Source: Tamarix chinensis
Taxonomy: Eukaryota > Streptophyta > Magnoliopsida > Caryophyllales > Tamaricaceae
Direction: 5' to 3'
DNA length: 64,000 bases
Assembly (NCBI GenBank): GCA_030549775.1
Contig: CM060174.1
Span: 65,916,566 to 65,980,565, forward strand
The position numbers and the translations under genes are program-made. The notes beneath the pieces were generated by a model, which made no database searches, was not told where the DNA came from, and saw nothing but the letters and a program-made list of their open reading frames with translations. Below, in pieces: positions 12,701-24,700 of this stretch. The first letter of the stretch is position 1; each line of letters starts with the position of its first letter.

Positions 12701-15700
12701 TTATCCTAATAATTATTATTGGTACATGTATCCTTGAATTTATTTAATATTATGTTTCATGTATCTAGGAGTTGGTGATTCATGAATCAAGTAGTTCATG
12801 AATTAGTATTTAATATAGAGTTCATGAATCAAGTAGTTCATGAATGAGTAATTAATATAGAGTGTAAATCCATGTACGAAATGAAAACTACTATAAATAC
12901 CCTCGTGGTGTTGAGATCTTTCAAGGTAGAAAAGTAAGAAGTCATTTTAAGAAAAATCAAAACTTCCTCTTCTTCCTTCTTTATTCTGTTTGTGAGTGTT
13001 GTGCCCCACCACCTTCCAACAAGCCCGTGCACACCTTCGGGAAGGTAGTTTGCTTCAAGAGTCAAAAGCTAAATGCTACTCGGAGTTGAGTAGCGGTCTT
13101 TGTTTGAGAGTTCAAACATTTGAGGGTCTCTTTTTTATTTTTGGTTATCGTGAGTAATGAGAGAATTATTTAGGTCTATGGATGCATAATAGTTAAAGAG
13201 ATGAATATCTCTTAAGAAGAAGAAACTATAGAGTATTAATTTGGTCTACTGATTTTGCTTCATGTTTCATATTACCACTCACGAGAAAACTATTTAGGGA
13301 ACTTGATCAATCAAACAAAATCAAAATAGAAGAATTCCACATGGTAAGTTTTGTGTAAACAACAATTCACAAGGAGTTCAACTTAAGTTTCTTCATCTTA
13401 AGCACAAAATTTACTCTAGTATCTTTAATTTTTTGATAAATAAATTGTATAAAGTTTAAATACTCACTCCCCTCGCCCATTATTCTTATTGTGAAATAAC
13501 TACTCTTACTTTTATATGACATGCAAATTAATAAATATAAAAATAATTTATATACCTAAATAAATTTTTTACAATTATAAAAAAATAAACTCTTGTAAAT
13601 AAATAAAATTTATAAAATATATATATATCAGATACATGTTACAACATAATTCCATGGTAATTGACCTTATCCTCTTCATTTTTTAGCTCAAACTTTTTGC
13701 TCTTACTTTAATATAGTGACCTACAAGAAAAAGGTTTTATGTGATTGCCCGTTTGTTTTCATGCTATGAATATGTGGCAAGTCTATAAGCTTTGCACATC
13801 CTTGTATGGATTTGGTCAAGCTCTAAGGTGTTGGTTTGCAAAATTGATTGGCACTTTGAATATGTATGGATTTCAGAAATCTTATTCATATATTCCATTA
13901 TTCACCCTACAACATAATAAAGTGCAGGTCCATCTCTTGTCCTATGTCGATGATATTATTATATTAAGCGATGAAATATATGTTATTTGATGGTTTCAGA
14001 CCTATTTGAATGAATGCTTTCACATGAAAGATTTAGGACCTCTTCAATATTTCTTGGGAATTGAAGTGGCATGAAAACTTAAAGGAATGTTGTGTTAGTG
14101 CAAGTATGAATTGGACATAGTATTTGAAGTTGGATTGTTAGGAGCCAAACCATTAATATTCCTATGGATTAGAATCATAAGTTGTCTCAAGTAGAAAGTT
14201 AGTAATCAAAAGATCCAAAGAAATATTAGCTCTTTTTTGGTAGGCTTATTTATTTTGTTAGTTATAGTACCACTTGATCTTTGTTAGGGTGTACATATGC
14301 TTGCCTAACTCATACAATAACCCTATATAAAGCATTGGGAAACAACTCTTTGGATGGTAAAATATCTTAAGGGAAATACAGAATAAGGTATCATGTTCTT
14401 GGCTGACTATGATCTACAACTACATGCATGGTATGATTTTGATTGGGCTAGTTGGCATTGAACTCATTGGTCACTTATAGGGTGGTTCGATTCATTAGTT
14501 TCCTCATCTATTTTGTGGAAGACAATGAAACAACAAATTGTATCTTGTTCCTCTATAGAAGCTAAATATATATTTATGTCTATGGCTGCTTGTGAATTGA
14601 AATGGCTCAAGAATCTTCTAGTGACCCTAAGTGTTGCATATCCTAGCTATATAAAAATTAATTGTGACAGTCAAGTTTCATTACATATTTAAGTAAATCA
14701 TGTGCTTCGTGAACATACTAGACACATCAAGGTTAATTGTCACTCAGTACTTGTTGAAATACAATGTGGTCTCACTCTTTGTACCTATGTGCATACAAGT
14801 AAGCAACTTGTAGGTATTTTCACCAAGGCATTGGGGAAGTAGCAGTTTACTTCTTTTCCTAGCAAGTTGGACATGCATGTTTTCTTTCATTTATTAGGGT
14901 TCAACCATATTTAGTCTTGATGTAACTATTTATATATTTATTGTATTCGTGAATAACGAGTAACTATTGATATCCAATTTACACAAATGTTCTTTTAACA
15001 ATTTTCTTAGACTAAGGAGAGATAAGGTTCCTTGGGTTTCTAGAGATGAGGAATCTGCTATGGGATGTAACAACAATAAATGAATCCTCGTCTAATCTAT
15101 TTTTAAGGTGTCCCTACTGACCGGATTTTAGATATCCCCTTCAAGCTATGGAGTGGGATAATGTATGCCATTAGATGATAGAGGTGGGAAAGGCCCAAAG
15201 GTGAGAAAAAAAGCAAACGAAATGGAAGAATCTATCGAGAATCCAGTTGTTATTATTGATAGTAAATCTCACGAGAACCCAGTTGGGCATGGTCGATAAT
15301 TTAGTATGCACCTGTTTTTGTTATTATTGATTTGAACTAGTTTGTACCCCTAATAGTACGTATTATTGATAATACGTTTTTTGCTCGCCAGGTTGGATAG
15401 AGTTATAAATAATGTGCGGATACAATCTCTGTCATACGTACCTCGTAAACAGTACGCAAGCCATGGTTATCAGCTATCCATACAGCCTTGAATTCGTTGT
15501 CTACAAATGCAAGCTTAGTCCCGTCCGTAGAAAAGGTCGGGAATGCTCCAGGAACTCTGAATAGTCCCACATCGGTCATTGGAGAGGCGAGCTTATACGA
15601 ATCACTTGGGATACTGTTATAAGTCTGCAGCCACGATCAAGTTGCAGTATACTCTCGAGTTAGACGCAGGTTTAGCGATTACAAGAAAATAATTGAATAG

Positions 15701-18561
15701 GAAGGATTATACCTTGAGAAGGGTTCTCCTGCAGCAATGATATCCAATTCGCTTCTGACCATTAATCTGGTCCACTATCACAAATGGATTGAAGTGGTCG
15801 GCCTCTGATTTAACTCTTTGAGTGAGTTGTATAGGTGGCTTTTGTATATTGGCTGAATCAAAAATCTCAATGTGTCGGTACTGTGCTTCTACACGCTCAT
15901 CTGTGAATTCGGATTTCTTACGAATCGTTGCAACGGCGACTTTGTCGGCATCGATAGCGGCCGGAGTTACCGCATCAATTCCTTCAGGAGTCACACGAAC
16001 CCCATCGTCAGTATGACCGTTGCTAATATCAGCTCGAAACACAGCCCAGTTATCTCCAACCTTTCGGTGGAAAAACAACACGTCGTCGCTTCCCCACGTT
16101 GGCCAACCTCCGTTCCTTATAAACCGTTTCTTGCCGTAGGGCTTCTCAACATTCATCACAAAAATGCTGGTCATCAGATCTTCGTTTTCGCCATCCCATC
16201 CACCCTTGTCCACGAACGATGCCACCGCTATCTTTTTCCCAGATGGTGACACAGACGGGCTTAAATGAGCTTCCCCTGTCGATATAAGATAAATGACCGT
16301 GAGAAAAATCAAATGATTGATAGTACAATTTTCTGATTTTGATTGCTTATTGGAGTCACGCGTAAATGATGCACTGTCGTATGTACAACAAATTTAACAA
16401 ATAAATCCTAATCCCCAAATACGTAGTATATGGCAAGAAGGAGTCGAACCCACAAGGAATGACGTTTTAATCACTAATTTTGCTATTGATGTTATAAACC
16501 CGTTGGTACAATTTCATTGATTCCTAACTAAATTCAATTATACTAAAGCTTTAACCACGACTTTACAATTAGGGGAGGATTGAATTGATGATGGAATTAA
16601 AATGTCATACATTCACATAAAAGAATGATTCTAAATAGTTTAATGTTGACTTAAGAAATTCAGAATAATAATTTCTATACTTCCTCTCGACCTTAATAAA
16701 TTGAATATGCTCTCAATTTATTTTTGCATCCAATTAATAACCTAGGTTACGAACACTAGATTCAATTAATAGTAGCATTATGAACGGGAAGTAGCCAACT
16801 ACAATCATAATCACAAAAGCTCGGATCATGCAATTGCACGAATTAATGGTCTTTTTGCTACTATAGACAAATTGATTAACAATTCCGGATTAACTTCATT
16901 GTCTTAGCAAAGACTAAATCCTAACCAAATAGGTGATCAATCTAGTCAGTTCAAGAATCTTAATCTATGATATGGAATCATTCAATTCAAACCATTAATT
17001 CAATTAAACATCATATAGAATCAAACATTTACATTATAAGATGATAATTACGTTATGATTCCATCTTCAATTTATCCTACCCTGTTTTACTTATTCAAAT
17101 CTCTGCATACTCATAATTCATACAAATATACAGAAATACTAAAAGTTAATGACAATAACACATTCACAAATTCTATTCTTTCAACAATTAGATAACAATG
17201 AAATGATCACAAGTAAAATTGCATAAAAACTACTTAAATTCTGCAAAATGGAAATACAGAAATTAACAAAGGAATAGAGAAACTTATCAATTGAAGTGCA
17301 GAATGTCAAATCATCAATAGAATTCAAGAAGATCAAAGATTGGAATTGTGCATTACATGTATATTCTAAAGGAATAAAGGGAGAAAAAAAAAATACATTC
17401 GATCCCTCCTTCGATATCCCGAACTCTGTTTTATATCCCCTTTTTATCAGAAACAAGTTGCGTGGCAGTTATACATTTTTAACTGAAAACACGGTCCGTG
17501 TTTATGAAACACGGGACCCCCGTGTTTTCTTCCAACCGTTCTGCTGACAAAGTTTTACCGACCGCCATTCGGGACTAATAACACGGTCCGTGTTATGGAA
17601 ACACGGGACCCCCGTGTTTTCTTCTCTTGCACTCAATTCCTTTGAAAGTTTGAGCTTCACTTCTCTTGATATATTTGTTCCTTTTCCAACTTTGCTCTCC
17701 TTGATTCGGCATTTCTTGATGTGTTTTCTACTTGATTTCTTCTTCTCATTGATTTCTCCTTGAATTTCTTCAATTCTTTTCTTTCCTGTAAAACTTATTC
17801 AAAGGAGGAAAACTCGACGAAAAGATTAAATCTAGTAGAAATTATGAGGGATAAATGATATTTTTAAATATGAAAATAATCAATAAATCTCATCTATCAA
17901 ATACCCCCATACTTGAATTATTGCTTGTCCTCAAGCAATATCATAACATGCAATGAATACATCAAGAAATGTAAGAAAAACAGATCATGGAATACACAAT
18001 TTATTAGATTGGAATTATTCATGTACGAAGTTCAACTCGGACTGGGACTGAAAAAAAAACTACTTGTAAATCATGAAATATCACTGATAGAAATATTTTT
18101 GGATCACATCTTATATCACCTTAAAAACAGTCTTATCAAATGCTCAAACGGTTTAAGAACGAAAATTATAATAATTAGTATCTCATCATGCAAATTAGAT
18201 CAAGACTAATGAAATTCAATTTGGTAAATTCTTACTTTCGGAATGTGGGAACGCTCACTCTTTAGTGTATCGGGTATGATGTGTTTACTCTCAAATCTTC
18301 TCCAAATGATAATGATCGCCCATATGTTTGCCATTATTCTCAATTCGCCACCACTGAAAAGAACTAAAGTATATAAGAATCAAAAGGTCTTAAATTTGGT
18401 TGTAATGGGGCTAGGGTTCTAAGGTGGGATGGAATTTTGGTATTGTAGCTAGACTCTACCAACTAGAGGAGCAAATTTTTTTTTTTTTTTTTTTTTTTTT
18501 TAATTCTTGAAACCCTTCCATTCAACCAAACAACATCAAAAGACATGAAATTTTATTCCCT

Positions 18562-18605
<44 letters not shown>

Positions 18606-21600
18606 AAGTAGAAAAATGCTTAGCTACTTCCTCCATTTTTTTTTATATGATCACACCCCCATACTTAGATTTCACCTTATTAACAAAACAAAAGTTATCC
18701 TTGAAAATATTTTTGCTCCACTAGTCGTAGAATAAGGAAGGGAAAAACATATGGAGATTAGTTGTTAATAAAGTTTAAATCAATAAAAACATGTCAATAG
18801 GCTCAAAGGGGTATGCAATGGATAACAATTTTTCAAGGTAGGTTATTTGGCCTTGTAGCTAACAAAGAAAGAAGAGTGCCTTTATCATTTTCAAATATTC
18901 TAAAGTTCTATGCAGTCTTGAAGAGACTAATGGCAAATTCTAGTTTCACATATCATTGGAGAATCCACACAAAAGAGAAATATAATTTGGATAAGCAATG
19001 TATCCAAAAATTAGGCCCAAACGCTCACCATGTTATAATCACCAATTTGAATTTCATTGTATCTCATTCTTATTCAATGCATGATTTGATCTCTAATCAT
19101 TCTAACTTTCTTTCCTTTACTATTATCACATCTTCAATTTCTATCTTTAAGGTGTCAAAAGATGTTGATCAAAACATACAATAAGTATATAAAATTATCC
19201 GTTTTGAAAATAATTCAGTCCCATACTTTGTTTTACTTCGTATATGGATTACTCAAATCTAATACTTAATTAACTAACTACCACAAAACAAACATAAATA
19301 ACAGTTACTAACTATTTCAACGAAAAAGTAATCACAAGCCTACAATACGAATGCACCAATGCACCCCCCCTTACTTAATGTGTTCATTGTCCCCAATGAA
19401 CAAAGCAAGAGAGAAAAAGGAATGAAGATTCGAATTCAAGAGGGAGGTGGAGGAGGATCTCGGCTCCCGAGATGGAAATCATAGAGAGTCTTCATCATCT
19501 CCATCATTTGATTTTGGTTAGCGCGAATGGAATCCAATTGGGAATACACCTGATTTTGAAATTGGAGATGCCATTCGGGAACAAAAGTGGAGGAGGAAGA
19601 AGAGCTGGCTTGGGATTGTGGTGGTGGTGGTGGATGAGCACCATGAGGTAGGATAGGATGTTCAATTGCTAATGGGGTAGGGTTATCTTCATCTTCATTT
19701 GGTTGCCAATTCAAAGGATTTAAAGGATCAGTTTTGGAAGGGTTAGGAAGAGGAAAGAAAACACGCCCCTGATAAGAAAGGTACCACGCATTATTCCTAC
19801 GCTCAATAAGATGCGTAAGGCGACAATGTTCTATATCAATGCGGGTACTCATGGCTTCAATAGGCATATCCTCTGGAAGGGGTATGTCCAAACTCAAACA
19901 GATGGTGGTGATTAAACCCCCGATAACAATGTCCCCTTGTTTGGAATTACTGACCCTTTGAAATTGTTTGGCAATAAAATAGGCAGTATCAACAGAATAA
20001 TGTTCAAGCATGGAGTAGAGAAAGAAAAGTTCAATTGAACGAACGACTCCGGTACTATCGCCTCTCCCAAATATGGTAGTAGCCAAAAGCCTCTGAATGT
20101 ATCGGAAAACTAGGTTAAAAATCCTAGAGGATTTGGCTTCTGAAATGCGGAATGTATCGGGAGTAGGCATATTCGTTGTATCACCTATTTTTGCGAAAAA
20201 ACGGTTGGCATAAAACAAGGGTAACATGAATCTAACTCCCTGTGAAGGTAACATGAAAATGTGGGCAAGTTCATGCAGTGCTAATTGTCTATCCTCATTT
20301 AAAAGACGAAAAGAAATATACCCTTGATTATTCTTTGTATCACCAATATCACCAATTTCAGCACACAATTCAAAGGTACTTAAAAATTCTAAAGTCAAAC
20401 GTCTATAGGTGTGATTAGTACAATATACAAAATGTTGCAAACCTATAGTTTCGAGCATACGCATGACTTGATTATGAATGCCCAATGTGTGCAAACATCC
20501 ATCATCTAGATATCTAGTACCAGTGATACGCCTCTGAGATAAGTAATCGTACCTTTCTTGTTGCTCGGGGGAGGTAAAAATGATACCTAAATCGTTTGGA
20601 CGATTACGACGGTGTCTTGCTTGCGTTGGTGATGATTGGGATCTCGAGGATTGACCTTCAGCACGTTGTTTCTTTTTCGGTGCCATCTACACAAAGATGA
20701 CCACATTTTAGTTAAAATTCAGTGGTGACAGCATGAAATTTTTAGCATATACATAAAAATCAAACGAAATTGACAATGACAATTTTATGACCAAGCTGCA
20801 CTGAAAGCATACATATGCTGTCATTATGTCAAACACCCGATTTCTAAACCCAGTAAGTCGGGAAAACAACATATGTAAGACAACATTGAAATTGGATGAA
20901 CATTGCTGTCATAAGAGAAAAATACTTACCTTAAATCGTGAAAATGGTGAGAACAAAGTAGAAATCGGAAGGATGATATGTAGATATCAAATCCCACGAA
21001 AACCCTAAGTCAAATTGCAAAAAAAAATAGATGAAACAATGGACGGGGGATGTTAGGGTTTGGAGACGAACGACGATGCTCTGTTTATGAATGACAGAGA
21101 TAAAGTGACAGGGGAAAGAAAATTAAAGGTGGGAAGAGAAGTTGAGATGAAAATGGAGTAGGATTTTGTATGAATTGAAGATTTGAGTGAGAAAAAAAAT
21201 GGAGAAATCGAAGGAGAGGAGTGCTGCGAAATTGGGAGAGAAACGAAGAGAGGGTCGTGTTATTTTCAGATCTGAAACACGGGGGGGGAAAAAAGGTTCT
21301 GGAGGAAAATACGGACCGTATTTAGGAAATACGGTACCCCCGTGTTATATTTTTGGCTCTCTGGAATTCTGAAATTTTCTGCAGAAGGAGAAACACGGGC
21401 CGTGTTAACAAATACGGACCCCCCGTGTTAAATTTTGAGCTCTCTGGAATTCTGAAATTTTCTGCAGAAGGAGAAACACGGGCCGTGTTAACAAATACGG
21501 ACCCCCCGTGTTAAATTTTGAGCTCTCTGGAATTCTGAAATTTTCTGCAGAAGAAGAAACACGGGCCGTGTTAACAAATACGGACCCCCCGTGTTAAATT

Positions 21601-21681
21601 TTGAGCTCTCTGGAATTCTGAAATTTTCTGCAGAAGGAGAAACACGGGCCGTGTTAACAAATACGGACCCCCCGTGTTAAA

Positions 21682-21712
<31 letters not shown>

Positions 21713-24700
21713 AAAGGAATAAACTACCAATGTTTTGCCACACAGATAACAATATGTACATCAAAGTCATACCAAATATGTAAAAAGAAAAATATGAAAT
21801 AAAGAAAACTTATATACAACACTTGGGTGTCCCAAGTGACAAAATGCAAGTCTTTCAGCTTTCATAATTGGGAGTGGTAAGATCAACCACTTCCAAATTG
21901 TGCACTTGATGTCCTTCGTAGTAAGGTTTTAGGCGATGTCCATTGACTTTCCATATTTTTCCTGTTTTCTCACTTTTAATTTCAACTGCACCATGAGAAA
22001 ACACATTAGTCACAACAAATGGGCCGATCCATCTCGACCTCAATTTTCCTGGAAATAACTTCAATCGAGAATGATACAATAAAACTTTTTGACCAATATC
22101 AAAATTCTTTCTAAGAATGAACTTATCATGAACTGCTTTAGTTCTATCTTTATATCTCAATGCAGTTTCAAAAGCCTCATTTCTTATTTCTTCCAATTCT
22201 TGTAATTGGAGTCTCCTATGTTTTCCAATTTCAGTTGACTCCATGTTACATTTCTTGACGGCCCAAAAAGCTTTATGTTCTAACTCAACTGGTAGATGAC
22301 AAGGCTTACCGTATACCAAACGATATGGAGACATACCAATTGGAGTTTTGAAAGCTGTACGATAGGCCCAGAGTGCATCATTAAGATGTAAACTCCAATC
22401 CTTTCTTGTTGGTTTCACCATTTTTTCCAAGATTGATTTGATTTCGCGGTTAGATACCTCGGCCTGACCATTGGTTTGTGGATGATATGCTGTAGATATT
22501 CGATGTGTCACATGATATTTCTTTAATAGAGCTTCTACGGTTCTGTTGCAGAAGTGTGAACCTTTATCATTGATGATGGCCCTTGGTATGCCAAACCTTG
22601 CAAAAATGTTAGTTTGAAGAAAATCTGCAACAACCTTTGCATCATCAGTACGGGTGGCCTTAGCCTCCACCCATTTTGACACATAATCAACAGCAACAAG
22701 AATGTATTTAAACCCGAAAGAAGATGGAAAGGGGCCCATAAAATCCATACCCCAAACATCAAAGATTTCGCATGCTATGATAGGAGTTTGTGGCATTTCA
22801 TTCCTAGGACCTAATCCCCCAGTCTTTTGACAGTTTTCACACGTTTTACAAAATTCATGAGAGTCTCTAAACAATGTAGGCCAAAAGAATCCACTCTCTA
22901 GAACTTTATAAGCTGTTCGTTTGGGACCAAAATGTCCCCCGCAAGCGTAGCTGTGACAAAAATGTAAAATTGACAAGACCTCACTATCAGGAATACATCT
23001 TCTAATGATTTGGTCGGCACATTGTTTCCACAAGTATGGATCGTCCCATACAAAATATTTTGCCTGACTTTTCATTTTATCTTTCTGTGCTTTTGTAAAG
23101 TGAGAGGGAAATACCTTAGCTACGAGAAAATTAACCATGTCAGCATACCATGGTATCTCATTCCCAATGACATGAAGTTGCTCATCCGGAAATGCTTCAT
23201 TGATAGGTGCTTCAACTTCAACTTGTTTGATTAACCGACTAAGATGATCTGCTACTCCGTTTTCGGTTCCTTTCTTATCTTTAATGCGAATATTGAATTC
23301 TTGAAGTAGAAGAATCCATCTAATCAGTCGTGGTTTTGCCTCTTTCTTTGCTAACAAATATTTCAACGCTGCATGATCAGAGTAAACAATTATTTCAGTT
23401 CCTAACAGATAAGAACGAAATTTATCCAAAGCAAAGACAATAGCAAGAAGCTCCTTTTCGGTAGTTGTGTAGTTAAGTTGAGCTTCATTCAAGGTGCGTG
23501 AGGCATAATATATCACGTGTGGCTCTTTCCCGATTCGTTGACCTAACACCGCACCAACAGCAAAATTAGATGCATCACACATCAATTCAAATGGGAAATT
23601 CCAATCAGGTGGTTGAAGAATGGGTGCACTTATCAATTTTTCCTTTAAATAGTCAAATGATTTTTGGCATGCATCATCAAAATGAAATTCATTTTCTTTT
23701 TGAAGAAGTTTGCATAATGGTTGGGCTATTTTAGAAAAATCCTTGATAAATCGGCGGTAAAACCCGGCATGCCCTAAAAATGATCGCACATCTTTGACAG
23801 TTGATGGATAAGGTAATGAAGAAATAAGATCAATTTTTGCTTTATCTACTTCAATCCCTTTGGATGAAATGACGTGTCCCAAAACTATTCCTTGTTGGAC
23901 CATAAAATGGCATTTTTCAGAATTTAGCACAAGATTTGTTTCCAAACACCTTTTCAAGATAAGGGTCAAATTACCTAGGCATTCTTCAAAAGTATCTCCA
24001 TGGATACTAAAATCATCCATGAATACCTCGATAATTTTCTCCAGATATTCAGAGAATATACTTACCATACACCTTTGAAATGTAGCTGGAGCATTACATA
24101 ATCCAAACGGCATGCGTCGATATGCAAACGTACCGTAGGGACATGTAAATGTGGTTTTCTCTTGATCTTCTGGAGCTATGGGAACCTGCACATATCCCGA
24201 ATAACCATCAAGGAAACAATAATAAGCATGACCCGCTAGCCGTTCTAACATTTGATCCATAAATGGTAAAGGAAAATGATCTTTCCTAGTCATGGAGTTC
24301 AGTTTTCTATAGTCAACACATACCCTCCAACCATTTTGAACTCTAGTAGGAACCATTTCTCCTTTATCATTCTCCACTACTGTTATGCCTGTTTTCTTTG
24401 GGACGACCTGAAGCGGACTTACCCAACTACTATCAGAAATTGGATAAATGACTCCCACACTTAGCAATTTAAGAACCTCTTTCTTCACAACCTCCATCAT
24501 TATCGGATTCAACCTACGTTGTACTTGTCTACAAGGCTTCACATCTTCTTCCATTAAAATCCGATGCATACAAACTGAAGGACTAATACCCTTAATATCA
24601 GCAACTGTCCACCCCAAAGCTGATTTGTATTTCTTCAATACGTTAACCAGTTTTTCTTCCTGATGAGATGTTAGTTCACTAGATATGATAACCGGAAGGG

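Larger units (their letters stand above)
8461..13021 (+). mobile_element. Ty1/Copia LTR retrotransposon (Copia-2) in host intron 3
   Basis: A 4.56-kb Copia element on the plus strand, antisense to the host gene. Terminal repeats at 8461-8631 and 12677-13021 both start TGTTAATTATTAAAC and end CCACCTTCCAACA. Flanks are GGCCC on the left and AGCCC on the right, a 5-bp target duplication with one change. A tRNA-iMet primer site lies at 8635-8646 and a purine tract (AGGGTGGAG) at 12668-12676. Gag, protease, integrase, RT and RNase H follow in Copia order with a handful of stops, so it is younger than Copia-1 but inactive. The 5' LTR lacks about 174 bp of promoter-side sequence that is present in the 3' LTR. 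Confidence 0.93.
17900..19435 (-). other. Gypsy 3' untranslated region
   Basis: About 1.5 kb with no supported coding frame. It holds the purine-tract modules (17900-17939, 19361-19401), a third purine-tract-like site at 18653-18672 and the poly-T runs. Confidence 0.7.

Noticed and set aside
17913..18209. 98-codon plus-strand ORF in the Gypsy 3' region
   Set aside because: Opposite strand to the element, AT-rich composition, no domain.
21187..21372. 61-codon plus-strand ORF rich in Lys, Arg and Glu
   Set aside because: Purine-rich stretch between Gypsy frames; runs into the palindrome unit and has no family match.
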